From NCBI GenBank assembly GCA_958299035.1, contig CATQJL010000305.1:74926792-74990791 (forward strand): DNA of 64,000 nt. The letters are read 5' to 3'. This stretch comes from Cylicocyclus nassatus. Lineage: Eukaryota > Nematoda > Chromadorea > Rhabditida > Strongylidae. The position numbers were made by a program, and so were the translations under genes. The notes under the pieces are model-generated. The model saw only the letters and a list, made by a program, of their open reading frames with translations, was not told the origin of the DNA and did not search any database. The first letter of the stretch is position 1. Every line of letters begins with the position of its first letter. Shown piece after piece: positions 23,103 through 37,865 of this stretch.

Positions 23103-25153
23103 GCGTATTTCTTGAAGTCATCACTGGTCTCCACAGACTACGAGATCAATTGAGAATAAGGGCCAAAAATAGCGAAAAACGAGATCCAAACGCACAAGAA
23201 GTACGAGATGACCAGTCACTTCCTTGTGTTCCCTTTCCAAGCACTTTTTATAGAGAGCCTCAACCGATACCTGAGGCAGACGTCAAGTTCAGAATTTTAT
23301 CCTCAAACGTTTTGACTGCTTACACACAGCCAAAACCTTGCCGCCGCACTAACTTGACTTATTCAGAGATGCTTGGATATAAAGAAGTACGCGATTTGAT
23401 AAGATCTGAAAAAGTGCGCATCTCTGTCAGTGATAAAGGTGAAGAGTTTGTGATCATACCACAGGAATTAGATCGAGAAATCACTGAACTCCATCTCAAT
23501 GACAAGAGTGTGTTCAGGCGCGTTTCCGAAAAGGAATATCATTCGCAGTACAAGCGCTTAAATCACGTTTGGATGAGCATAGGAAAAGCAGCTGGCCTCA
23601 ACGAGAGCTTTCTTGCCAGACTTAAGTTAGACACGCCATTATGTCCGGTTTTCTATAGCCTTGTAAAGACTCACAAGTTTACAGAAAGTGACGACATTCG
23701 CTCGATGGCGGCCAGACAGTTTCAGATAAGACCTATAATAAGTTGTGTTGGAAGCCCAACCGACAGAATATCTTGGTTTCTGAGTAAGATTGTAGGGCAA
23801 TTACTGGACAAAATACCTTCCCATTTAGCAAACACTAAACAATTCCTCGACCGCTTGAAATCCTCCAAATTCGAAAGTGGATGTGTAGCAGAATCTTTTG
23901 ACGTTGTGTCTCTATATACCAACGTTCAAAATGAAGACGCTTTACAAGCGGTATCCGAAATGATGGATGAGTTTAGTACAAGCATTCGAACCTTTGGATT
24001 GAGCAAACATCACGTCATGGTCCTGATCAGAGAATGCCTATCTTGTAATATCTTCAGATGGTCAGGCACGTACTTCGCTCAACAAAGGGGACTCGCAATG
24101 GGACAACGGCTTGCTCCAGTTCTTGCGATATGCTTTATGAGTAGGATCGAAAAACCGGTGCTATCAAGACTACCACTTATGTATTGTCGTTACGTGGACG
24201 ACTGCTGGATAGTGACATCCACTCAGTCCGAAATGGACGAGTGTTTCCGATTACTCAATCAGCAGTCGCAGTACATAAGGTTCACGCGTGAACAGCCGGT
24301 TGATGGTTGGCTTCCGTATTTAAACGTTCAAATCAAACTGTCTGGCTGCGACACTTATGTAAAATGGTATCGTAAAAGTAGCTCTAAAAATATCTTATTA
24401 CATGCTCGTTCGGCACATCCATCAGCCGTCAAAAATGCTGTAGTCCGAAATATGTTTAGAACAGCAACACAAGTATGTACGGGAAAGAAAGAGCAGAGAG
24501 AGTCGCGAAATGTTGCACTGAGCATCGCAAGGAAAAATGGCTATCCGATGCACCACGCTCGGGGTAGACCATTCCCTTCACGAAATACTGCTCAACATAA
24601 CAACAAAATAGCGCTCTGTCTTCCTTTCATTTCGGATGAAATCAGTGTTGCAATACGGCACAGCATTAAACGAGCACAACTGAGCGACGATGTCATTTTA
24701 GTGAACATTCCGAGCGACAATCTCAAAAGACGACTTGTACGGAACAGGCTTTATGACAAATACTGCATCTCGAAAGAGTGCGTAGTTTGTCCACATAGCA
24801 GCATTGGTGATTGCGCGAAAAGAGGGGTAATATATCAGATAGAATGTTTAGTTTGTGGTGCTAGCTATATAGGAGAAACCGGAAGACCACTTGGCGTAAG
24901 AGTTAAAGAACACCTTGCCAATAAACGAAGAGGTAGTCTAGTTTCGCCGCTCGGTAGACATAAACATGAATATCACCGCGATCAAGACTACGAGATCAAA
25001 TGTACAATTTTGGCTTACGAAAAAGATACGTCTGCGCGGAAAGCTCTCGAAGCGTTCTGGATCACACGCAAAAAGCCGCTTATGAACAAAAGAAACGAGT
25101 GCTTAGCCGTTACGAATGACTTCATGCCATTTTTATCACTGTGTGAGCTATGA
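23102..25153 (+). CDS. PLE polyprotein, 5'-truncated (copy D2), reverse transcriptase and endonuclease intact
   Basis: The open frame runs from the junction at 23,102 (SVFLEVITGL) to a TGA at 25,151-25,153, without stops. It lacks roughly the first 210 residues of the inferred full product. It has FDVVSLYTNV, YVDD (24,191-24,202), GVIY (24,824 onward) and YIGETGR. It is near-identical to copies B and C2 at nucleotide level. A 3' untranslated region with a hammerhead-like motif follows to 25,495. No start codon or leader is present, so it is probably not expressed as an element. Confidence 0.9.
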   Translation, partial: SVFLEVITGLHRLRDQLRIRAKNSEKRDPNAQEVRDDQSLPCVPFPSTFYREPQPIPEADVKFRILSSNVLTAYTQPKPCRRTNLTYSEMLGYKEVRDLIRSEKVRISVSDKGEEFVIIPQELDREITELHLNDKSVFRRVSEKEYHSQYKRLNHVWMSIGKAAGLNESFLARLKLDTPLCPVFYSLVKTHKFTESDDIRSMAARQFQIRPIISCVGSPTDRISWFLSKIVGQLLDKIPSHLANTKQFLDRLKSSKFESGCVAESFDVVSLYTNVQNEDALQAVSEMMDEFSTSIRTFGLSKHHVMVLIRECLSCNIFRWSGTYFAQQRGLAMGQRLAPVLAICFMSRIEKPVLSRLPLMYCRYVDDCWIVTSTQSEMDECFRLLNQQSQYIRFTREQPVDGWLPYLNVQIKLSGCDTYVKWYRKSSSKNILLHARSAHPSAVKNAVVRNMFRTATQVCTGKKEQRESRNVALSIARKNGYPMHHARGRPFPSRNTAQHNNKIALCLPFISDEISVAIRHSIKRAQLSDDVILVNIPSDNLKRRLVRNRLYDKYCISKECVVCPHSSIGDCAKRGVIYQIECLVCGASYIGETGRPLGVRVKEHLANKRRGSLVSPLGRHKHEYHRDQDYEIKCTILAYEKDTSARKALEAFWITRKKPLMNKRNECLAVTNDFMPFLSLCEL

Positions 25154-25394
25154 TAGAGTAGTGCGATGATTACATCTACAATGAGCCGCTTAATGTGACT
25201 CATTGGCACTACTGTCACCAAGGAAGCGGTCGCACTATATCATCAAGTGACCGGCGGTGGAGCAAAGGTTTGTTCGTCTTCTCCCATCTAGCGACTTTTG
25301 CATGTAAAACTTGAGAGGGGATCGAGAAGCTGACCGAGGGTTGACGAAGCACTTGGTGGGGCAGACATAAGATCACTAATCCCGCACCACTTTA

Positions 25395-25433
25395 GGCCTC
25401 CGAAGACGACGAGTAGTCGAAACGCGTTAGGCC
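25395..25433 (+). ncRNA. Hammerhead-ribozyme-like motif, copy D 3' region
   Basis: Stem I GGCCT (25,395-25,399) pairs with AGGCC (25,429-25,433). The core CCGAAGA (25,400-25,406) carries C at position 4. Stem II is GAC (25,408-25,410) with GTC (25,416-25,418), then GAAA (25,419-25,422), a tiny stem III, and a predicted cleavage site after T25,428. Every element of a type I hammerhead except U4 is present. Confidence 0.55.
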
Positions 25434-25839
25434 ACTGATGTAATAAATTGCTTCGCCCAAACCTCGTGCTGGCTACATTATACTGACACAGTTTGAATCG
25501 AAAGGAGTGTCTAACGATTACGAATGACTTGATACCGTTCATAGCGTTATGTGAGCTATAATGTAGTGCTACTACATATGCATAATATCAAGCTGCCTAG
25601 TGCAGCTCATTGGCACTACTGACATGTCAAAACGGGTTGCACAGTACCACCAGTGCACCATGGGTGAAGCGGCACTGAGGTTGGTTCGTCTTCCTCTTAA
25701 TGCGAATTTTTCTTGTGAAATTCTTCCTCTTTGTGCGAATTTTTCTTGTGAAATCGGAGGGGGGAGCGCAACTAGCCAGAGTGTGATAAGGCATTTTATG
25801 GAATAAGCATAAGATCTACACTCGCACCACCCTAGGGCT

Positions 25840-25866
25840 CTGAAGACGACGATAAGTCGAAACGTA
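25840..25866 (+). ncRNA. Decayed hammerhead-like core, old-family PLE
   Basis: Here the core CTGAAGA matches CUGANGA exactly and stem II plus GAAA are intact, but the flanking stem I strands no longer pair well. It supports the view that the ancestral PLE 3' region carried a hammerhead. Confidence 0.45.
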
Positions 25867-25881
25867 AGGGGCCGCATTGTT

Positions 25882-26116
25882 ATAAATAAGCGGCTTAATC
25901 TGAAGTTGTGTGGAGTTTGTCCGCTACGAAATTACAGTGAGGAATGATTTACGATACTAAACATCATGTGAGGTTAAGATAGCGAGTATGGTTCATTTTT
26001 AACTACGGCTCACTTTGCAATAAACCGAACAACGATTTGAGAGACAAGCTCTCAGAAAGTGAGTCTACCACGGTTCACGATGCCAGTGCGAACCTCTGCG
26101 AAGCAGAGGTGAAGCA
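25882..26116 (+). repeat. Dispersed 235-bp repeat, copy 1, TTGTTATA target duplication
   Basis: It is about 90% identical to 56,131-56,369. Copy 1 is flanked by TTGTTATA on both sides. Its 3' end is constant (GAAGCACTGG) and preceded by a perfect hairpin, CCTCTGC-GAA-GCAGAGG. Its 5' part has weak similarity to the C-terminal end and 3' region of PLEs, so it may be a PLE 3' fragment. A SINE-like element is another option. Confidence 0.7.
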
Positions 26117-26160
26117 CTGGTTGTTATATAAAAGGCTTCACCAAACCTCGTATTGGCATA

Positions 26161-27394
26161 AAACATCAAAATAATCTCATTGCAGTGTTCTTCATTTTGT
26201 CAATTGTTTTCATGGCCTGGTGGCTATTTGAGCTACTTAAATGATTGGAGGTAGCTGTTGTCGATAAATCACTTGAACTTCTCTCTACATTCACTACATC
26301 CCAGAAAGGGAACCTGAGGAAGAATCCGATACAAAGAAGTGAATTTTGACTATGACAGCGACTAATTTTTGGCATATGCAGAAAGCCGACTTTTTAGGAG
26401 AATTTTCGATAAGAAGAGGTTTGGTTCTTCTGCAAAGCTAAAGAGGTAAGCAAAAGTGAAGATAAGTCTGAGGTGGATGAAGTTAGAAGTAGGTTTAAGT
26501 TTGATCGTGTTGAAAGCAAGTGCATTACGATGTTTCAGAATCGCATTTTCAATGTGTATCTGCACAGATCGCAAGTAAAGGGTTATCCGAGTGAAAATTG
26601 GAGCTGAATGGAAATTCAGAAGCATATATACTATTCAGTTTCTTTTAGGGACTCTGCAACATCTGTTTCCCTCTACCATACGTAAAAGCAGATCCACATC
26701 AACTACCATTACCTTGCTTCATGGTGGCTGGAATATCACTTGTCGTTTTCTGCGTTTTGTGTTGTTGCTTACGCGTCCTAATAAATTGATCATTAGAATA
26801 CGTTGTGGGAATCAAATTGTGTGTCTGTAGCCAAAGTTGCAGACTATAAGCGGTAGGCTGCAGGCTGTCGGATCCTTGTAGTTCTGTAAGGAGAGGGTCG
26901 GAGGCGGTAAGCATGATTAGAGCCCCTAAGGGCATTCCGCTCACCCGGTTTGATGTACAGCGGACGGGCGAAGTACTTCAGCGGAAGAGTGGAGGGAGTT
27001 GTGATGGTCGCCCGCTAAAGGTACTCCGCTCACGCTTTATATCTCTAGCGGGCGGGCGGCGAGCCTCTAGAGGACGAGCGGCGGGAGGCGTGATCGCCCG
27101 CCCGGTAGAGGCCCGCCGCTCGTCCGAGTTATTGTCTGAGTTCTCACACTTAATATACTTGCAATCCTCCTACCTCGTAACCAATCTTCGTAAATAAGGT
27201 TGATTTGGTGATGTAACCGAGGCTCGCATGGTTTAGCCCATTCGCATAGGCCTCACCCTTTTACGTCGGGGTATGGCGATTAGAAGGAAAGATAGAACAG
27301 AGATGCAGAGATAGATGGAAAGTTGCCTCTGAGGTGCATATGGCCTGCTCGCCTGTGTCGCCTACTAATGTTTTTAATTTCGTTTCTTGCGAAA
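26161..27394. other. Intergenic; GC-rich repeat-like patch at about 26,900-27,130
   Basis: No gene is recognised. The patch contains repeated GCGGGCGGGCGGCG and CGCCCGCCCGG type stretches in both orientations, so it can fold, but no clean element ends were found. Confidence 0.4.
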
Positions 27395-27700
27395 CGAACT
27401 ATCATGAGCACTGCCATAGGTATAGCGCATTCGAAAAATCGTGACGATGGCGCGATCCCGCATCTTCTTGGTTTTCATCTCTACTCGAACGGCTTTTCTG
27501 CTTACATATGACAGTATTTAGACATTGAAAGCGACTGAGCTGAGGGTTGAGGCGATGCATTTCTGTATGAGTGTTTCTGCTCTGAGGACGTCACGATTTT
27601 ATGAACGACCTATATTTTGAGAGTATTTTCTTGAATCTTAAAGATCAGTGTACGATTCTTATGTGTCATCTCAGTTCCAAGCATAGAATACCCTGGTATA
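27395..27700. repeat. Dispersed repeat, copy 1 (related to about 54,170-54,450)
   Basis: It shares blocks with the second locus in the same order, such as GATGGCGCG/GATGGACCGCG, TTTTCTGCT and GAAGTGACTGAGCTGAG-type stretches, over about 270 bp. The ends and type of the element are not visible. Confidence 0.55.
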
Positions 27701-27990
27701 CGGTAAAACCACAAACGAAAGATTCTGGACTGAAATCTCTCAAGAAAATGCGCGATTTCAAATTCTGCGCAAGGCTGAGAAAGACTAGAGCCAAGTTCAA
27801 ATAGCGGTTGTAGCTTTCGAGGACGAAGAGGACTTGAGGGACGACTGTTGAATCCTTGAGTTTACTAGTAGTTCAAATAAAGAAGTTTTCGAAAGACGAC
27901 GAATTCAATGGAAAATCTAGAAATTTAGCACATTGAATAATTCATTTGATTACATAGAAATATTATACAAACATATAAACGATACATTTT

Positions 27991-32257
<4,267 letters not shown>

Positions 32258-33367
32258 AAGTGACACTGAGACTATCCATTATTCGCCTCTGTCTAATACC
32301 AATCATATCCATGGGAAAGTCGCTGTGGCGCACCTGTGCGCCGCCGTCTCAGCCTCTCCGCCAAGTGCCCTCTCTCGACCGAAAGCAGTTCCACGACATT
32401 GGATTACATTGTCAACACCACTAAAATCCCTTGTATCAATTCGTGTATTGAAATGGATCTCCGAGTGAAAATCCAAGCGTCCGAGCAGAAAGCCTTGCTC
32501 AAAAACGCAAACTTATGTCAAGTGCTAATTCCATCGGTGTGCTTGGCATACTGTAGCCGTCTTGCAAAGTTTTATTTTTTCATAAAGATTAAAAAAATAA
32601 TTATACAGTATGCTCGGTTAATTGTGTAGCCAAAGCGTGTGATAGTAAATGTGTGTAAACGGCTAATAGCACGAAAACAATTCCCCATTCGGCAATGATT
32701 ATGGGAACAGAAATACAAATAGAGTTCTCCTATTATCGCTACGTAAGACAAATGCAAGGCAAAATCTGTTGGGCTATTTGTAATTTTGACACCACAGAAA
32801 ACCATATGTGAACTTCATAATGTGACCGTATTTTGCCCTCGTACCCTTGGACCTTCAAACTTTGTATTCTTCTTTATTGAGAAAATTAAAAACCAAAATT
32901 AAGAAAATTAAAAGGAAAGAAAATCTTAGCTTGAGGAGACATATCACCTGACACATGCGATATCACACAAAAACTGTTTTCATCACGGTAATTCGAGCTC
33001 CTGCCCTACAGTATCCTCGAATTACAGTAGCCAACAGATTCGCTATGATGTGTCAAGTATATGTATTACTTCTCCCAAGAAATGCTATACAAAGACGAAC
33101 CAAAAAACTTTTTGGAGAGGGGAGAGTGAACGAAGGACAATATATTCTAGATAAGAGGGATGGTGTTAGCCACGCTTTTGGAAAATTTCACCAAAAAAAG
33201 GCATGATTTTCATGAACACAATGGATGTTGTATTCTGATATGTGGCAAACTTTCTTATCCGTTTTCCAAGAAGCAACAGTTCGGATCTCTGTGGTGATGT
33301 GTTTTCGCTTAAGGTAACTTGAATCTGAAAAATTGAGCTTAATATTGTAAGTTGTAAGTGGTATTGA
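32258..33367. other. Upstream of ceh-19; no gene seen
   Basis: No recognisable exon is present. The ceh-19 promoter should lie here, but no specific regulatory motif could be supported. Confidence 0.4.
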
Positions 33368-34208
33368 GTTGTCAAGGAATGATGTCGCCTTTTATTTGCT
33401 TGCTATGGCACCGCGACCAGTCGAACCTCAAAGACGAGTGAGAGGTAATGTTCGATAGAGCAAAGCAAGCACTGAAGGTAGCGAAAGGTTTGCTCCGAAT
33501 TCGTTCCACAAAAAGTTTGGAGTCAAAATCTAAAGGGACCTGAATGCATGAAAAAATCGAGAAAAATCGTATCTTCGTGTAAAAGAGTCTTACGAGCTCC
33601 TTGTCTAGGCACACTCTCCCTACATCGTGTATTTGCCTGTAAATTTTCTTATTTAAACCATAGCTGGAACACGAGAAACATGGCCAATAGCGACCAGAAT
33701 GAGCCCTTTTCAAAGGTTTTCCACTAAATTTAATTTTTCTCAAAAACTATCGCTTATAAAGGGCCAAAAAATCATGTTTATACTTGCAAAGCTTCACGCT
33801 TTAGCTTTACCCATGTAGGAACAGCCAAGCGGCTGTTCCTACATGGGTAAAGCTAAAGCGAACAGCTTTGGCAAAAATAGGAAAATTATTTTTTTTCTCC
33901 ATTTCTAGCCATGGAAAAAACCAGCAAAATTCACAGGAAATGCCACATGTAGAAAGTATGTGCATGGCAAGTAAGAAACTTCTGGGGTTTTTTTCACTGA
34001 GATATAGTTCTTTCGATTGATTCAATTATTCAAATCTTTTTGGATTTTGGTTCCAAACTTTATGTGGAACAGATTTGGAGCAAATATTTGCATACATTCT
34101 TGTAAAGCTTGCTTTGCCCTATCGATCAGTACCCTCATGCGTTTTTGAGGTTTGACTGTTCACGGTGCCATAACGAGCAAATAAAAAAAACATTATCTTC
34201 TTGACAAC
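33368..34208. mobile_element. Large foldback element, about 840 bp
   Basis: The outer ends GTTGTCAAGG and its inverse flank arms sharing TATGGCACCG, GGGCAAAGCAAGC and similar blocks. The arms meet at a perfect hairpin near 33,832 (CATGTAGGAACAGCC and its inverse). The interior is related to the mariner-like MITE at 6,805-7,310. No transposase frame or clear target duplication was found. Confidence 0.7.
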
Positions 34209-35976
34209 CTGATAAATACAGTTAATTAACCCTACATAAAGGCGCGACTTGACCGAAGCCGCGTTACGTCTTGAGTCAACAAAATGAGAATCTTCGATAA
34301 GCAAGTCTGAATGCACAAAATGCCAACGAAGGTTGAATGCACAAAATGCTAACGAAGGTTGCTGGGTGTCTGGTGGGTTTGCTCATTTTCTTGAGGTTTT
34401 CCGAAACTGATGTACAAGATTAGTGCTCCATGCTTAGGATTTCCACGAATGCCCATCTTCAAAAGATGATAGCTGTTTGTGTTATGTGGGAAAATTTTTG
34501 CAGCAATAGCCAATACCATATTCCAAAGTACAAAAGCACAGTTATAGAACGAGCTTCGAAAACGTAGTGTTTTTAGCTTAACTTATTTTACAGCTCACGG
34601 TAAGCGGGTAAGCGGATCTCCTCGGTTTGAATCAATGTCTGGTAGCAATTGGTAGTTATTATGATAATTTTCTGGAAATTCTATGGGTAAATTGGCGACT
34701 TATTATGAAAAATGAGCAGGATAAGCTTGTTTGGCTCAGACATACACTGCAATGTAAAGAAAGCAGTTTCTGGCGTGGTTTGATGAAGCTGAGAAAACTG
34801 TGAAAAATTTTAAGCGCATACTTCAGCGAAGCAGGATACGAGGAAGTTTCTCGACATGTGGGCAGCATTTCGAGGCCGCGTTTAGAGTTGTCCGTGCCAG
34901 AGTCGTTCCATGGCTGTGCCGGCGTCCTACCGGGACCCACATGGATGCACCGTGTGATAAAGCGTTGTAAATGGCACTTCGTCTTCATTCTACAGCCGAA
35001 AACATGCTTCCACACACAATTGATACTTTTGGTTTCTTGGAGCGTGGTGGTCAAATTAGGATTGATCCCAGCCATGGTAAAAGTAGGATTAACCAACCAT
35101 CTACAACGGAATTTCCATTTCATAAGCACCAACTCTTCTCATTTGAAATAAACCTGCCCCTCTTCTCTCCCACCGCTTCCTTGCGTTGCTAGCGATGACT
35201 CTGTGCCTGGTAGTAGAACGCACACTATAGCAAAACACATAAATCAGGGTAAGAACGCTTTTCCCGGTTAGAAACGATCGATTTCCATTGAAACTTCAGC
35301 GCCAATCACGTTAAAGGACGTGACTGTTTGTGCCACCGATGCGAAATTCCGCGGGGTCTTGGCGGGAATCCGCGGTGACGCCGCGCATTACCGTATCAAA
35401 GTTCTTTTTCTTCCACGGAAAACTGGTGGATTTTTGAATTTTCTTTTTTATATGTTTACACAAAATAGTGGTATTGGCAGGCATTTCGCACGCTAAAGTG
35501 CTAAGTGTCTTGTATTCGCATTTTGCATGTGCAAAGGCGGGTTTGTGTTCGATTCCATTTCGTCATTGGCGCTGTTTATTCGCAAATTTTGGGATCACCG
35601 TCTACTACGTTGGAAAAAAACGTATTTTTTATGGTGTTTCCTTGCGTACACGTAAGATCACGTTTTGGACGGTCTCAACTGGTTTGAACTGCTATTCCTA
35701 TTCTAGTCGACGTGGAATTCTTTTGTGTTCGTCGTTTCCCGCCAATGCATTCGGTTGTTGATACTTTGCCAGAGATTTCTACCAATTTTTAGGGTATTTT
35801 CTAGATAGTCTCGAGGCTCTCTTTTCATATTTCTCTGGTTTTTCGTAATCTTCCCTCCTTTTTGTAACTTCTGTTCTATTCAAACGTCAGACTCCGTCAA
35901 ATCGTTTCTGTAGAGGTAGGTGAACCTATTCTCTTTTGGATAATCACTGTTCTATCATGCTGCCTTTAGTACAATT
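34209..35976. other. Upstream region of sqd-1; unresolved exon-like stretch at about 34,870-35,150
   Basis: A plus-strand stretch reading TFGFLERGGQIRIDPSHGKS has protein-like composition but a stop lies just upstream, and no splice partners were found. A CG-rich patch at 35,330-35,400 may be part of the sqd-1 promoter. Confidence 0.35.
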
Positions 35977-37865
35977 ATGGATGCCCAAGATAGTAAACTA
36001 AATCAAAATACCGACGAGACTGTCAAGGAGAACGGCCATTCCAACAAAGGGAACGAAGACAAGTCAGTTTACATCATGGTTCTACTTCCTTGGCTTTCCA
36101 TCTTTTAGCGTCTTTTTTGCCTTTGTTTTGTTGATTATATCACTTTTATCCTAGTGTGTAGTATAAACTCAGATTGCAGCATCGGCTTAGTACATCGAAC
36201 CCTTCTTTCATCTCTTCTATGTTTAATTTAGCGGTTGGGCAGGAGGGAAGGGTATCTTGGGGCGTCCCAACTTCTCGTGCCTTTCTTGGTTTGGCACATC
36301 GTGACTATTACCAAAACGGTTAGATGTTCGGGATTCTCTTCTAACCCTTCACTTACTAGCACTAGCAAGTGAAGTTTAAAGAAAAGATAGTCAACGTGTG
36401 GTGTTGGAAGGAGTTTTGGTAGTAATCATATTGCTTGACCTCTATAAATGTGCTTTCTTGGTGCTTTGAATTTGAATAACTTTTGTGTGGTTGAATTTTA
36501 TGAGGGGAAGCAAAAGGGATTTGTCATAGCATTTTCGTTGTACTTTTGCATCATCTCCACTGTTAAAATAAATTGGGTATGACCACCCCGAAAAGCATCA
36601 ACTCATCAAGCTTATCATGTGTTCTAGCATTTTTTTGGTATGTCTTATGTTATCTGGAATTGCATTGACTACATCACCATCTTTCATTTGCGCTGTGAGA
36701 AGCTGTTTTTCCTTCTATCGCAAAGTACACAACATTAATGTCTCTTTCTTAATGCATCAACTGTTTATAACCATGGCCACATATATTGTATCGCTTCATT
36801 CCAGAAAGATCTTCGTTGGTGGTATTGCGTACGATGTGCTCAACGAAGATCTCACCAATCATTTCCAACAGTTTGGAGAGGTCGCTCAGGCCCAGGTGAA
36901 GTTCGATCGAGTCACCGGCCGCTCGAGGGGCTTTGCCTTCGTCGAATTTGCAACAGGAGAGGGTTGCAAGGCAGCGCTTGCTGCTAGGGAGCAGACGATC
37001 AAGAACAAGCAGGTGCGTAAAGCTGCGGACACTTTTCCGACTCTGTACAAAGGCTTCACTTTTTTCCTTCTCTATATGCTGTTATCCCCGAATTTATATC
37101 AAGCACTGCATAAGAATGCATATTCTGGTGATGTTCTCAGTTTATTTTTCAGGTAGAAGTAAAGCCGGCTAAGTCACGAGAGAACAAGAAAGTGTTTGTT
37201 GGTGGCTTACCATCTGACTACAACGAAGGCGAACTCCGAACGCACTTCGAACAGTTCGGAAAGGTCGAAGACATCGAATGGCCTTTCGACAAGCAGACCA
37301 AGATGCGCCGTAATTTCGCATTCATTGTCTTCGAAGAGGAAGAGGCTGCCGATAAGGCATCCGCCCAGGCGAAGCAAACCTTCGGCAATCGCGAATGCGA
37401 CGTTAAAAAAGCTGTCCCTCAAGGAAAGCGATTTGCCGCCATGGGAGGTCGTGGTAACGGCATGAGGCCGTATGGAGGTCGAGGTGGCGTCAATGGAGGA
37501 GCGGCTTGGTATGGAGCCTGGGGACAAATGGGAATGCCGTACGGAGCTGGGGCCGCATGGGGAGATTGGTACGGAGCAGCCAACTCTTTCTATGGTCAAC
37601 AGAACGGATCGGCCGCTTACGGGAATGCTTACGGTGCAGGAGGTATTTTATGTTTTGATTATGATCAGTTTTCTTTTTTGTCACTCATCCATTTACATCA
37701 AATTTTATATGTGCACGTTTCATCAATTATAAGCTGTATTCTTTTATTTGTCTAGAAAATATTTAAGGAGCTGGATACGATTCCTACCAGCAAGGTGGTG
37801 CTCGTCAAAATGGCAACGCAAGCGGGCAACGTTATCAACAGGCTGCACAGCAGCAGCAATATTGA
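35977..37865 (+). CDS. sqd-1: Two-RRM hnRNP A/B-type protein, Squid homologue
   Basis: Four exons (35,977-36,062; 36,805-37,012; 37,153-37,642; 37,768-37,865) join in phase to 293 residues. RRM1 spans about 30-105, with RNP2 IFVGGI (31-36) and RNP1 RGFAFVEF (70-77). RRM2 spans about 111-185, with RNP2 VFVGGL (112-117) and RNP1-like RNFAFIVF (151-158). The tail is rich in Gly, Tyr and Asn and ends in a Gln-rich stretch (QQAAQQQQY). This is the layout of Drosophila Squid and C. elegans SQD-1, nuclear-cytoplasmic RNA-binding proteins of mRNA processing and localisation. A TGCCTTTAG acceptor 8 bp before the ATG suggests trans-splicing. The last acceptor is an unusual TATTTAAG; the nearby TCTAG would bring an immediate stop. 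Confidence 0.92.

Larger units (their letters stand above)
25499..26160 (+). pseudogene. Old-family PLE, C-terminal end and 3' region, 3' piece
   Basis: It continues the frame broken at 16,211 and ends ...ITNDLIPFIALCEL and a stop near 25,560. The 3' region is organised like that of the young family. It has a short direct repeat (GCGAATTTTTCTTGTGAAAT, twice near 25,700-25,756) and a hammerhead-like core CTGAAGA at 25,840-25,846 with stem II GAC-GATAA-GTC and GAAA. It ends in a CCAAACCTCG stretch near 26,140. A 235-bp repeat at 25,882-26,116 interrupts it. Confidence 0.7.

Noticed and set aside
16313..25433. Calling the PLE 3' motif a proven active hammerhead
   Set aside because: The invariant U4 is C in every young copy, so only a hammerhead-like motif is claimed.
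25882..26116. Helitron assignment for the 235-bp repeat (hairpin then CTGG end)
   Set aside because: The 3' end fits a Helitron CTRR terminus, but the apparent 7-8 bp target duplications and variable 5' ends do not.
37207..37599. 130-codon minus-strand frame over sqd-1 exon 3
   Set aside because: A shadow of the real plus-strand RRM exon. No motif of its own.
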